From JAICJC01 sp963709425 (GTDB lineage: Bacteria > Actinomycetota > Thermoleophilia > Gaiellales > JAICJC01), in NCBI GenBank assembly GCA_963709425.1, contig CAVPWG010000002.1, positions 186,001-250,000 on the forward strand: a stretch of DNA of 64,000 nt, in the 5' to 3' direction. Below the pieces are notes generated by a model. It had not been told where the DNA came from and did not search any database. It was given only the letters and a program-made list of their open reading frames with translations. Numbering within the stretch: the stretch's first letter is position 1; the number at the start of each line of letters is the position of its first letter. Below are positions 43,478 to 51,916 of this stretch, in pieces. The position numbers and the translations under genes were made by a program.

Positions 43478-44533
43478 GTGAATCGCGGCCTCAACCGCTT
43501 CGAGCAGGCGTCGGTCGCTGTCGCCGCGATCCTGTCAGCGGTGGCGGTTGGGCTCACCCTCGCCGATGCTCCGAACACGGCCGTCTTCGTGCTCGCCGGG
43601 GCGGCGCTCGTCGCGCTGGCCTGGATCGTGGGGGTTGCGACCGAGCAGTTGGGCGAGAGCTCGGGACCGAAGGTCGGCGGGGTGCTGAACGCGACGTTCG
43701 GAAACGCCGCCGAGCTCATTATCACCATCTTCGCGATCCGTGCGGGCCAGCTCGAGGTCGCGACCGCGTCCATCACCGGCTCGATCCTCGGGAACACGCT
43801 CCTTGTGCTCGGCGCATCGTTCCTGCTCGGCGGTCTGCGGAACGGGATCCAGACGTTCGACCAGCGGATCGCCGGGATGAACGCCTCGATGCTCGCGCTC
43901 GCCGTGATCGGGCTCGGGATCCCGACCGCCTTCGCGGCGGCTCGCGGCACCGGTTCCGATACGCAGACGATCTCCGATGTGACGGCCGTCATCCTGCTCG
44001 GTCTCTACCTCCTGAGCCTCGTCTACTACTTCCGCACCGGTGCCGGCGCCGGTGCCGTGCATCCGCAGGTGGCGCACTGGACGGCCCGGCTCGCGATGGC
44101 GCTCCTCCTGGTGTCGACCGGGGCTGTCGCCGTGATCTCCGACGTCTTTGTGGGAACGCTGGAAGGGGTGATCACGGATCTCGGCATCAGCGCGGCGTTC
44201 CTCGGGCTCGTCATCGTGCCGATCGTCGGCAACATCGCCGAGAACATCGTCGGCATCAAGCTTGCCTATCAGAACAAGATGGACTTCTCGATGGTCGTGT
44301 CGCTTGGCTCGTCGCTTCAGGTGGCCCTCGGCGTGGCGCCGCTGCTCGTCTTCATCTCGCTCCTCACACCCCACGAGTTCGATCTCGTGTTTCCGACAAT
44401 CCAGGTGATCGCGCTGGCGGCCGCTGTCACCATCACCGCGCTCATCGCAGCCGACGGAGAGTCGAACTGGCTCGAGGGGGCCCAGCTGATGGCCGTCTAC
44501 GCGATCGTGGCCACGTCCTTCTGGTACCTGTGA
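43478..44533 (+). CDS. Ca2+/H+ antiporter of the CaCA superfamily (paralog 1)
   Basis: 351 residues with about eleven hydrophobic segments in two inverted halves. The two alpha-repeat motifs with cation-binding Glu are visible: LNATFGNAAELIITIFAI (about 70-87) and VGNIAENIVGIKLAY (about 250). It should exchange Ca2+ (or a similar cation) for protons at the cytoplasmic membrane. A TAGGCT box (43464-43469) lies 8 bases before the GTG. Its stop overlaps the start of a second, related gene, so the two proteins may work together. Confidence 0.88.
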   Translation: MNRGLNRFEQASVAVAAILSAVAVGLTLADAPNTAVFVLAGAALVALAWIVGVATEQLGESSGPKVGGVLNATFGNAAELIITIFAIRAGQLEVATASITGSILGNTLLVLGASFLLGGLRNGIQTFDQRIAGMNASMLALAVIGLGIPTAFAAARGTGSDTQTISDVTAVILLGLYLLSLVYYFRTGAGAGAVHPQVAHWTARLAMALLLVSTGAVAVISDVFVGTLEGVITDLGISAAFLGLVIVPIVGNIAENIVGIKLAYQNKMDFSMVVSLGSSLQVALGVAPLLVFISLLTPHEFDLVFPTIQVIALAAAVTITALIAADGESNWLEGAQLMAVYAIVATSFWYL

Positions 44534-45570
44534 GCGCGCGCGACCGGACATGGTTCGCCGTCGTGATCGCGCTGACCGCGGTCGCCGTCGGGCTGAGGCT
44601 GGGCGACGTGCGGGGCGAGTTCGTCTTCGCCGCCGCGTCGATCGCGTTGATGGCGCTCGCCTGGCTCCTCGGCGAGGCGACCGACCAGGCCGGGAACACC
44701 GCCGGCCCGCGCGTGTCCGCCCTCCTGAACGCCACGTTCGGCAACCTGCCCGAGGTGGTGATCGTCATCCTGGCGATCAACGCGGGCCTCGAGGACATCG
44801 CCCGGGCATCGATCATCGGCTCCGTCATCGGGAACATCCTCCTGATCCTGGGCCTGTCGCTCATCCTGGGAGGGTGGAAGAACGGCATCCAGACGTTCAA
44901 CGAGCGAGTCGCCACGACGAACTCGTCGATGCTCATCCTGGGCGTGGCCGGCCTCGGCCTGCCGACGCTCTTCGCAGCGCTGCACTCCGACGGGTCGGTC
45001 GAGGTGCTCTCCCGGTGGACAGGCGCAGCGCTGCTCGTGTGCTACGGGGCCTACATCGTCTTCACGTTCAGCATGCCGGGGCAGCAGCTCGAGGACGAGC
45101 CCGGCCGCGCGAAGTGGTCGACGCGCGAGGCCGTCGTCGCCCTCGCGGTCACTGCGGTTGCGACCGGCCTGGTCTCGGAGCTCCTGGTCGACTCGATCAA
45201 GCCCACGGTCGAGACGCTCGGCGTGCCGCGCCCGTTCGTCGGGCTGATCCTGGTCCCGTTCGTCGGGAATGTCGCCGAGCACTTTTCGGCCGTTCGCCTC
45301 GCCTACCGGAACCGCGTCGATTTCGCGATGGGGATCGCCTACGGATCGGGCATCCAGATCGCGCTCGGGGCGAGCGGGATCGCCGTGTTCGCGTCGATCG
45401 CGCTCGGCAACGAGCTGTCGCTGGTCTTCGACCCCTTCCAGCTCGCCGCCCTTGCCGCCGCGGCCGTCGTCGCCACCATGGTCGCCCGCGGCGGCGAGAC
45501 CAACTGGCTCGAGGGCCTACAGCTGCTCGTGATCTACCTGATCGTGAGCGTCGCCGTCTGGCTCCAGTGA
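44530..45570 (+). CDS. Ca2+/H+ antiporter of the CaCA superfamily (paralog 2)
   Basis: 346 residues, the same fold as the preceding protein but clearly diverged. Its first alpha-repeat reads LNATFGNLPEVVIVILAI (Pro-Glu instead of Ala-Glu) and the second FVGNVAEHFSAVRLAYRN (His in place of Asn after Glu). Both key Glu are kept. The differences suggest altered ion preference or a heteromeric partner. GTG overlaps the paralog 1 stop. It is convergent, by 9 bases, with the B12 operon. Confidence 0.87.
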   Translation: MSARDRTWFAVVIALTAVAVGLRLGDVRGEFVFAAASIALMALAWLLGEATDQAGNTAGPRVSALLNATFGNLPEVVIVILAINAGLEDIARASIIGSVIGNILLILGLSLILGGWKNGIQTFNERVATTNSSMLILGVAGLGLPTLFAALHSDGSVEVLSRWTGAALLVCYGAYIVFTFSMPGQQLEDEPGRAKWSTREAVVALAVTAVATGLVSELLVDSIKPTVETLGVPRPFVGLILVPFVGNVAEHFSAVRLAYRNRVDFAMGIAYGSGIQIALGASGIAVFASIALGNELSLVFDPFQLAALAAAAVVATMVARGGETNWLEGLQLLVIYLIVSVAVWLQ

Positions 45571-45579
45571 CCGGCCGTC

Positions 45580-46452
45580 CTATCCGATCGGGTACGCCTT
45601 CCCGTTGACGGCCGGGAGCACCTGCCCTGTGACGAACGCCGGCGTCGTCGTCACGCCCGGCTGGTAGTTGTAGGCCCCCGACGGAAGCTGGCGTGAATGG
45701 AGCCATGCCAGCGCCTGGCGGTTTCTGAGGTGGCAGCGATGGCGGGCCTGAATCGCCCATGACGTCGACTGGCTGTTGGCGGAGCTCCCGGGCAGGAGCG
45801 CGTAGCCGTGCGACGAGGTCTGGGCGGTCGCCAGGTATGCATATGCCCGCGAGACGGAGCGGTTGCTGCACGGCTCGCCGGCGGCTCGAAGCGCCATGAC
45901 GGCCGCCGAGGTGTCATCGGCGTCAGGCCCCGCCGATGCCGACCACGCATAGCCGCCGTTCGACCGCTGAGCGGCCCGGATCAGCCGCATCGAGGCGTCG
46001 GGGGCGGGGACGCCGGCCGCCCGAAGCGCGATCACTCCCCAGTACGTCGCGTTCTGGGTCGCGCCGACGGTGCCGTTCCCGCCGATGCGGTTGCGCAGCG
46101 CGGTCACCAGGTTTCGGCCGGCGAAGTTGCGCGGGTTCCTCCCGATCGCCACGACGGCCAGGATGCCGCGCTCGAGCGCGAACGCGTTCCGCCAGCTGCC
46201 AGCGTGGTGGGCGAGGTAGGTCGTCATGGTGCGCCCGCCGGGGCGGCGGGCGGAGCCCGGCGAGCGGCCGGCGGCCCGTAGCCCCATGGCCGCCCACTCG
46301 GTGAGCGACACGTTGGCCTTGCGCGTTCCGGCCTCGGCGATGCCGCCCGACGGGCGCTGGTGGCTCAGGAGATAGCTCGCCCCGGTTCCGGCGTAGGCCG
46401 GCGCGACGATCGCGAGCGTGGCGGTTGCGACGATGACGGCGGTTCGGATCAC
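45580..46452 (-). CDS. secreted alpha/alpha-toroid protein, transcobalamin alpha-domain-like
   Basis: 290 residues with signal peptide IRTAVIVATATLAIVAPAYA (cleavage near residue 21). The mature part consists of repeated helix-pair units typical of prenyltransferase/terpene-cyclase toroids (LTEWAAMGLRAAGRSPG, ATYWGVIALRAAGVPAP, DDTSAAVMALRAAGEPC, STSWAIQARHRC). No DxDD catalytic motif is visible, so a cyclase activity is unlikely. The end, FVTGQVLPAVNGKAYPIG, resembles the end of the alpha domain in vertebrate transcobalamin/intrinsic factor as I recall it. It is the last gene of the cobalamin-riboswitch operon, coupled to the S component by GTGA. I infer a B12-binding role. Confidence 0.75.
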   Translation of the reverse strand: MIRTAVIVATATLAIVAPAYAGTGASYLLSHQRPSGGIAEAGTRKANVSLTEWAAMGLRAAGRSPGSARRPGGRTMTTYLAHHAGSWRNAFALERGILAVVAIGRNPRNFAGRNLVTALRNRIGGNGTVGATQNATYWGVIALRAAGVPAPDASMRLIRAAQRSNGGYAWSASAGPDADDTSAAVMALRAAGEPCSNRSVSRAYAYLATAQTSSHGYALLPGSSANSQSTSWAIQARHRCHLRNRQALAWLHSRQLPSGAYNYQPGVTTTPAFVTGQVLPAVNGKAYPIG

Positions 46453-47057
46453 GTTCCCTCCAGTGGCGCGAAGCTGCCGCGCAGCCTGCGCTCGTAGCGG
46501 TCCAGCATGCGGATGAGGCTTGTCCCGGCGACCAGTGCGATGACGGCGTTTCCGACGGCGTGGGCCACGTCGAACCAGATGCCGGCCGCGACGAGGGCGA
46601 TGAACGACGACGCGTTGGCGCCGGGGCCGAGCGCGCTCCACTCCCAGATGTCCATCAGCCAGTCGAACCCGAAGCCGCAGGCGACGCCGAACGCCGCGAG
46701 GGCGAGCCGGTTCCGAAGCACGTTCGGCATCCAGCCGGCGATCAGGCCGACCATGCCCCACCCGATCATCTGCCACGGCGTCCACGGGCCCTGGCCGAGA
46801 AACATGTTCGATGCCAGCGCCGCGCCCGCTCCGGTTGCGAGCCCCGCCCGCGGGCCGAGGGTTATCCCCGCGACCGCCACGAGCATCGTCACCGGCTGGA
46901 CGTTCGGGATGGCGGCGAACACCACCCGGCCCGCTGCTGCGGCTGCGGCGAGGGCCGCGACCAGTGCCAGCTCGCGGCTGCGGCTCGGCCCTGTCTCGAT
47001 CGCGGCCATGACGAGCATCACCGCCACGACGGCGGCCAGCGTGACGATCTCAAGCAT
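46449..47057 (-). CDS. ECF transporter S component, putative cobalamin-specific
   Basis: 202 residues from ATG 47057 with about six membrane segments (IVTLAAVVAVMLVMAAIE; ALVAALAAAAAAGRVVFAA; MLVAVAGITLGPRAGLATG; WQMIGWGMVGLIAGWM; and two C-terminal). The AAxxxAA-like small-residue surface of S components (ALVAALAAAAAAG) is present. S components give substrate specificity; the riboswitch-controlled operon points to cobalamin or a precursor. It overlaps the ATPase gene upstream by 8 bases and the toroid-protein gene downstream. Confidence 0.82.
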   Translation of the reverse strand: MLEIVTLAAVVAVMLVMAAIETGPSRSRELALVAALAAAAAAGRVVFAAIPNVQPVTMLVAVAGITLGPRAGLATGAGAALASNMFLGQGPWTPWQMIGWGMVGLIAGWMPNVLRNRLALAAFGVACGFGFDWLMDIWEWSALGPGANASSFIALVAAGIWFDVAHAVGNAVIALVAGTSLIRMLDRYERRLRGSFAPLEGT

Positions 47058-48462
47058 GGACGGCCTCGATTCTCGGCGCCGTCCGACTCGCGATCCGGCC
47101 GCCGTCCATGGCAATCGCCGCGGTCGCGACGTCGGCGACGAACCAGGCGTCGTGGCTCACGACGACGACCCCCGCGCCCGCGGCGGCCAGGCCCCGGACG
47201 AGGCCTGTCAGGTCGCGCTTGTGGCGTCCGTCGACGCCCCGCGTCGGCTCGTCGAGCACGACGAGGTCGGGGCGCATCGCGGTGACGGTGGCGATCGCAA
47301 GCCGCTGCCGCTCGCCGCTCGACAGGTCACGGGGATGCTCGGACGCTGCCCACTCGAGCTCGAAGCGCTCCAGCTCGGCCATGGCGCGGTCGCGGCGGCC
47401 GACGGCCGGCACACCCAGGTTCTTGAGGCCGTACTCGACCTCCTCGAGCGCCGTGTCGTGGAGCAGGTAGCAGGCGGGGTCCTGCGCGACGTATCCGGCC
47501 CGTCCGGCTTGCCGAGCCGTGCCGCTGTCGAGGTCCATGAGCCCGCAGACGGCGAGCGCGAGGGTCGTCTTTCCGGCCCCGTTGGCCCCCGTCACGGCCG
47601 TCACCACGCCGCGGTCGAACGCCGTCGAGACGTCGATGAGGGCCGGGGTGGATCCCAGCCGCTTGGAGGCGTGCTCGAGCCGTGCCGCCGGATCGGCCGG
47701 ATCGGAGTCCGGCGGCCGCTCGGCGGGGGCGCGGGGCAGGAGCCACGGCGTCCCGGCCAGGGCGGCTCGGGCGAGCGGCGGCGGCGCGTCGACCTCGATC
47801 GCGCCCGCCCGCATGGCGACGACGCGGTCCGCGATGTCAAATATGCGCTCCGTGCGGTGCTCGGCGACGACGATGGCGATGCCGTGGCGGTCGCGGAGGT
47901 CGATCAGCATCCGGATCAGCTCGTCGGCCGCATCGGGGTCGAGCTGGCTCGTCGGCTCGTCGAGGAGCAGCACCCGCGGTCCCATCGCCAGGACCGAGGC
48001 GATCGCGACCCGCTGCCGCTCGCCGCCGGACAGCGTCCGGGTCGTCCGTTCCGCGAGGTGCGCCGCGCCGACCATGTCGAGCGCGGCGAGCGCGCGGGGG
48101 TGGATCTCGCCGGGCGCGACGCCCAGGTTCTCGAGCCCGAAGGCGGCCTCGGCGAGCACGTGCTGCATGACGACCTGCGCCTCCGGATCCTGGAACACCA
48201 GGCCCGCGTGCCTCGCAAGCTCGCCCGGCCGATGCCTGCGGGTGTCGAGCCCGGCGACGCACACGCTGCCGCGGAGCTCTCCGCCGTGGAAGTGCGGCAC
48301 GAGCCCCAGCGCGGCGCGAAGGAGCGTCGACTTGCCGCTCCCCGACTCGCCGACGAGGAGCACCAGCTCGCCCTCGTCCACGGAGAGCTCGACGTCCGCG
48401 AGCGCCGGCCGTCCGGCCGGGACGTAGCGGTGGCTGACGCCGTCGAAGCTCAGGGCCGGCAT
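47050..48462 (-). CDS. ECF transporter ATPase, two fused ABC domains (EcfA/CbiO-like)
   Basis: 470 residues from ATG 48462 (48474 is an alternative). Domain 1 has Walker A GESGSGKST, signature LSGGERQRVAIA and Walker B VLLLDEPTSQLDPD. Domain 2 has GANGAGKTT, LSSGERQRLAIATV and LVVLDEPTRGVDGR. The fused ATPase replaces the usual EcfA1/EcfA2 pair and powers the ECF module with the T subunit encoded upstream. Cytoplasmic face of the membrane. It overlaps both neighbours, within the riboswitch operon. Confidence 0.92.
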   Translation of the reverse strand: MPALSFDGVSHRYVPAGRPALADVELSVDEGELVLLVGESGSGKSTLLRAALGLVPHFHGGELRGSVCVAGLDTRRHRPGELARHAGLVFQDPEAQVVMQHVLAEAAFGLENLGVAPGEIHPRALAALDMVGAAHLAERTTRTLSGGERQRVAIASVLAMGPRVLLLDEPTSQLDPDAADELIRMLIDLRDRHGIAIVVAEHRTERIFDIADRVVAMRAGAIEVDAPPPLARAALAGTPWLLPRAPAERPPDSDPADPAARLEHASKRLGSTPALIDVSTAFDRGVVTAVTGANGAGKTTLALAVCGLMDLDSGTARQAGRAGYVAQDPACYLLHDTALEEVEYGLKNLGVPAVGRRDRAMAELERFELEWAASEHPRDLSSGERQRLAIATVTAMRPDLVVLDEPTRGVDGRHKRDLTGLVRGLAAAGAGVVVVSHDAWFVADVATAAIAMDGGRIASRTAPRIEAVHA

Positions 48463-49274
48463 CGCGCCACCCATGCGAACGCCACCGAGAGCAGGGCGAG
48501 CCCCGACGACCCGGCGATGGCCGCCACCGTCCACGGGTTGTCGAGCAGGTCGAAATAGCGGAAATCGCCGGCTCCCGTGACGATCGCGGCGACGACGACC
48601 GCGAGCGCGCCGGCCCCGAGGCCCGTGAGGACGCACTCGCGCCCTGTGAGCGCCCGGCCGGGTGCCGCCGACCGCGACGGCCCCGCGTATCCGCGCGCCT
48701 CCATCGCCTCGGCGACCGCCAGGGCCCGCTCCAGCGACATTCCGACGAGCGGCCCCATGAGGCGGGCGGCTGTCGCGGGCTGCGAGACCCGCGCAGCCCG
48801 GGTGCGCGCGGCGACCAGCACGCCCGCAGCGTCGCGCTCCAGCGCGGGGAGCATCTGCGTGGTGAGCGACGCGATCATCGCTGATCTCGGTGCCACGCGG
48901 GAGACGGCCCGCAGGAGCAGGTCGGAGTCGGTGAGCCGCACGAATGCGCCCACCGCCAGCGCCGTGGCGGCGATGCGCAGGCCGGCGGCGGCGCCATAGG
49001 CCAGCTCCTCGGTCGTGATCTGGGTGTCGAGGATCGGAATGTCCGGGCCGCGCCAGAGCGTCGTCAGGCCCTGCACGGCGACGAACGGCTCGAGGAGGAA
49101 CACCGTGAGGCCGGTCGTGATGGCGAACACGGCGTACATCCGCCGCGGCGGCCCGGCGGCGGCAAGCAGCGCGCCGGCGGCGATCGCCGCGGCCGCGGGG
49201 AAGAGCGGATTCGAGAGCGCGAGGGCCGCCGTGCAGACCGCGATAGTGACGAGGGCGGCGGGGAGCGGCTTCAC
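48450..49274 (-). CDS. ECF transporter T component (EcfT/CbiQ-like)
   Basis: 274 residues, membrane protein with hydrophobic segments at both ends and a cytoplasmic coupling region. AMEARGYAG carries the Ala-Arg-Gly coupling motif that contacts the ATPases; a preceding SLERALAVAEAM helix and ASLTTQMLPALERDA belong to the second coupling helix. It links the S component to the ATPase domains. It overlaps the lipoprotein gene upstream by 4 bases and the ATPase gene downstream. Confidence 0.88.
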   Translation of the reverse strand: MKPLPAALVTIAVCTAALALSNPLFPAAAAIAAGALLAAAGPPRRMYAVFAITTGLTVFLLEPFVAVQGLTTLWRGPDIPILDTQITTEELAYGAAAGLRIAATALAVGAFVRLTDSDLLLRAVSRVAPRSAMIASLTTQMLPALERDAAGVLVAARTRAARVSQPATAARLMGPLVGMSLERALAVAEAMEARGYAGPSRSAAPGRALTGRECVLTGLGAGALAVVVAAIVTGAGDFRYFDLLDNPWTVAAIAGSSGLALLSVAFAWVARCRP

Positions 49275-50155
49275 CGCCGGCCCCCCGCAGCGACCACATG
49301 GCCACCGCCGTCGAGGGCCACCGCGTACGTGCTCGCCACCTGCGCTGGGTGCTCGGCCAGCGTACGGGCGGCCGCGCAGGCCGCCCGAGGGATGTCGCCC
49401 GCGACGATCAGCTCGGCCGAGCGGCCGGTCGCGGCTCCCGGCTGGTACGCGGCGATCAGCGCGTGGGCCTGCGGGTCAGGCTGCGGCCCGCCGGGCGTCC
49501 GGTAGACCATGACCCGCCCGCCGTCGAGGTAGACGGTGAGGCCGCGGCCGCGCCGCATCGCCGGGCCGAGCGCCTCGGCCGCCTCGGGGAACGTCTCGAC
49601 GCGCACGGTGAAGTCGGAGGTGCCGTTCGTGAGGCGGGCACCGGCCGCGCGCAACGTCCCGGCGACGCCGGCGGAGCACGGCAGGCCCGTCACGTGCACC
49701 GCGGTCGGCCGGTGGCCGTCGTAGCCGTGCACGAACGGCTCGGGCCAGGAGCCGATCGCGACAGGCACGTGGATGAGGTCGTTCCAGTACCGGTAGTCCC
49801 ACCACTCCCTGTCGCCCGGGCGGAGCCGGTAGTCGGCCGCCCCGCGATCGGCCTCGACCCCGTTGATGAAGTAGAGCCAGTCCCACCCTGCCGAGCGGTC
49901 GCCCCGCAGCCCGTCGATCGCCTGCACGAACCGGCCCCCGTAAGACGTGTCGACCTGGGCGGTGCGGCGAAGCGCGTCGAGGGCCGACTGGCCCGGCGCC
50001 GCGCGCGCACCGTCGACGTGGTCCCGGCCGAAGTCACGTGTGACGGTGACGCTGACCGCGGCAGTGCCGGGGGGCGGTGCCGCGGCCTGCGAGCCGCAGC
50101 CACCGCCCACCGCCCCCAGGATCGCCCAGGTTACGAGGAGCCTACGTGCACCCAT
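49271..50155 (-). CDS. putative lipoprotein with DUF4430 (transcobalamin beta-domain-like)
   Basis: 294 residues from ATG 50155. The N-terminus RRLLVTWAILGAVGGGCGS looks like a lipoprotein signal with Cys18. The DUF4430 domain covers about 30-125: SVTVTRDFGRDHVDG, SALDALRRTAQV, FVQAIDGLRG, GWDWLYFINGVEAD and AADYRLRPGD. The last two resemble the C-terminal beta domain of vertebrate transcobalamin. The following about 165 residues (from WNDLIHVPVAIGSWPEPFV) are an extension I do not recognise. It should sit on the outer face of the membrane and present or bind the corrinoid. It overlaps the neighbouring DUF4430 gene by 25 bases. Confidence 0.8.
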   Translation of the reverse strand: MGARRLLVTWAILGAVGGGCGSQAAAPPPGTAAVSVTVTRDFGRDHVDGARAAPGQSALDALRRTAQVDTSYGGRFVQAIDGLRGDRSAGWDWLYFINGVEADRGAADYRLRPGDREWWDYRYWNDLIHVPVAIGSWPEPFVHGYDGHRPTAVHVTGLPCSAGVAGTLRAAGARLTNGTSDFTVRVETFPEAAEALGPAMRRGRGLTVYLDGGRVMVYRTPGGPQPDPQAHALIAAYQPGAATGRSAELIVAGDIPRAACAAARTLAEHPAQVASTYAVALDGGGHVVAAGGRR

Positions 50156-50823
50156 ACCGTCGGCGACCGGATCGCGCCGGGGTGGGTGGCGCGGACGCCG
50201 AACGTCCCTGTCCGCGTGAACCGGACCGTGACCCGGCCCAGGCTTCCGGCCTGTGTCGCTGCTCCGTTGACCGACACCCATGCATGCGCCGCTGGAGTGC
50301 CCGTCCCGGCGTCGTCGTAGGAGACGACGGTGAACGTCGCCGTCGCTCCGCGTTCGAGGTTCGTCGACGTCGTCCGCAGTCCGAGCGTGGGCTTCGTGGC
50401 GCCCGTGTTCGGGTCGAACGTCGTCCAGTAGAAGAGGGCGTGCATTCCCGGCGTCGCCTGCACGGAGCCTGCTCCGAGCGACGAGAGGGTGTGCCCGACC
50501 TTGAACGCCCAGAAGTGCGTCGCGTTGCCGGCTTGGCCGGCAATCGAGTCGACGAAGAACCCGCAGCACGAGAACCACGTGAGCCCGACGCCGAACCGGT
50601 GGTTGTGGGATGCGGTGAGAAGCGCGCCGAGCGGCGTCGGCTGTGCGAGCCGGTGGCCCTGCACCATGCCTGTGAGCGGTACCGGCCTGCCGGTGAACAC
50701 CGTGCGGGACGGGCCCTCGACGCGCAGCGCGACGTGGACCTTGGCGGCAGCCGCAGGACCGGCCGCCACCAGGATGGCAAGGGCGGCGATGAGTGCCGCG
50801 AACGTCAGGCGAAGCCTGTGCAA
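50131..50823 (-). CDS. secreted DUF4430-like protein with Ig-like C-terminal domain
   Basis: 230 residues from TTG 50823, with an AAGGAGGA ribosome-binding site a few bases before it. Signal peptide LRLTFAALIAALAILVAAGP (about 4-23). About 28-140 is a DUF4430-type domain (KVHVALRVEGPSRTVFTGRP, CCGFFVDSIAGQAGN, HFWAFKVGHTLSSLGAG). About 145-230 is an Ig-like beta domain (LGLRTTSTNLERGATATFTV, WVSVNGAATQAGSLGRVTV). The adjacent Cys pair in FSCCGFF is unusual. It is the first gene after the cobalamin riboswitch. I infer an extracellular cobalamin-binding or -handling role. Confidence 0.75.
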   Translation of the reverse strand: MHRLRLTFAALIAALAILVAAGPAAAAKVHVALRVEGPSRTVFTGRPVPLTGMVQGHRLAQPTPLGALLTASHNHRFGVGLTWFSCCGFFVDSIAGQAGNATHFWAFKVGHTLSSLGAGSVQATPGMHALFYWTTFDPNTGATKPTLGLRTTSTNLERGATATFTVVSYDDAGTGTPAAHAWVSVNGAATQAGSLGRVTVRFTRTGTFGVRATHPGAIRSPTVWVHVGSS

Positions 50824-50861
50824 CGTGTCCTCCTTCCTCGAGAGGCATCGACGTCAAATCG

Positions 50862-51048
50862 CGGGCGGTAGGTCTTCTGGCTCGGACGCGTCTCCCGGGG
50901 TTCCCGGGCCGACCGGCTTACCTTCCCGGCCCTCTTGGGCCAGTGGCCACCTCGCGGTGACGCCGGACGGACGCCCTCACAGCGGCGGGACCGCGCCGGA
51001 TTCGCACCGGCTTCCCTTGACCGCTCGCGGGAGCGCGAGTGTACCAGG
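50862..51048 (-). ncRNA. cobalamin (B12) riboswitch
   Basis: On the minus strand the core reads AAGGGAAGCCGGTGCGAATC, continues CGGCGCGGTCCCGCCGCTGT and ends with the B12 box AGCCAGAAGACCTACC (50882-50867), the Rfam-type cobalamin element. GGTA (51045-51042) can pair with the final TACC as P1, and a CTCGCG/CGCGAG hairpin follows it. It ends about 40 bases before the first gene, whose strong ribosome-binding site could be sequestered. It should shut down the six-gene operon when cobalamin is plentiful. Confidence 0.95.
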
Positions 51049-51068
51049 TAGACCGGTGAGTCACCGTC

Positions 51069-51902
51069 CTAGGGTCGGTCGCCGGCCGGGTAGCAGCCGA
51101 GGTAGGAGAGCTCGGCGACGTGCCCCTCCAGCTCGCGCAGCGCGGTCGACACCGTGGGGTCGAGCGGATGCCCCACGAGGTCGGCGTAGAACTGGTAGTT
51201 CCACGGCCGGCCTGCGATCGGGCGCGACTGGAGCGACGTCATGTTCACGCCGTGGCGGCCGAGCGGTGCGATCGCGTCGACCAGCGCGCCGGGGTGGTGG
51301 TGGGTGACGAACCGCACGGCCGTCCGCCACGGGCGGCCGTTCTCCCGGTCGAGCCTCGTATGGGCCGCGACGGCGACGAAGCGTGTGTAGTTCTGGGCGT
51401 GATCGGAGACGTCGTTCAAGAGCACGTCAAGTCCATGCCGGAGCGCGGCCGCCCGCGACGAGATCGCCGCCTGGCGGGGGTCGCCCGCCTCGGCCACCCG
51501 CCTGGCGGCGCCGGCGGTGCTCGGGGCGACGTCGGGCAGCGCGTCGGGGATCGACGAGAGGAACCGGCGGCACTGGGCGAGCGCGGCTGGGTGCGAGTGG
51601 ATCCGGGCCAGCGCGTCGATGTTCGCGCCGGCGATCCCGACCAGGCAGTGCGGCACAGCGATCACGACCTCGTCGACGATCGCGAGCGGGGCGTGGGCCA
51701 GCAGGTCGTACGTCTCGGGGATGGCGCCGGCGAGCGAGTTCTCGATCGGAAGGACGCCGCAGGAGGCCTCGCCGCGGGTTACGGCTCGCATGACGTCGGC
51801 GAACGACCGGCAGGACACGAGCTCCGCGTCCGGGTACAGCCTGCCGGCCGCCTCGGCTGCGTAGGCGTTCTCCTCTCCGAAATGGGCGACGGTCGCCGTC
51901 AT
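51069..51902 (-). CDS. pheA: prephenate dehydratase
   Basis: 277 residues. Catalytic domain about 1-185 (ASCGVLPIENSLAGAIPETY, the TRF motif in QNYTRFVAV) and a C-terminal ACT domain about 195-270 with GRHGVNMTSLQSRPI, the Phe-sensing region. No chorismate mutase domain is attached. It converts prephenate to phenylpyruvate for phenylalanine synthesis and is probably feedback-inhibited by Phe through the ACT domain. A Phe-rich leader peptide and terminator upstream indicate attenuation. GTG/ATG choice: ATG 51902 follows a GGAGGG site. Confidence 0.95.
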   Translation of the reverse strand: MTATVAHFGEENAYAAEAAGRLYPDAELVSCRSFADVMRAVTRGEASCGVLPIENSLAGAIPETYDLLAHAPLAIVDEVVIAVPHCLVGIAGANIDALARIHSHPAALAQCRRFLSSIPDALPDVAPSTAGAARRVAEAGDPRQAAISSRAAALRHGLDVLLNDVSDHAQNYTRFVAVAAHTRLDRENGRPWRTAVRFVTHHHPGALVDAIAPLGRHGVNMTSLQSRPIAGRPWNYQFYADLVGHPLDPTVSTALRELEGHVAELSYLGCYPAGDRP

Positions 51903-51916
51903 CGAAACCCTCCGTT

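Noticed and set aside
45580..46452. Squalene-hopene cyclase or prenyltransferase enzyme
   Set aside because: The fold-like repeats fit, but there is a signal peptide, short length, no visible DxDD or zinc ligands, and the setting is a B12 riboswitch operon.
50870..51040. GC-rich inverted repeats upstream of the DUF4430 gene as a terminator of pheA
   Set aside because: They are explained by the conserved helices of the cobalamin riboswitch.
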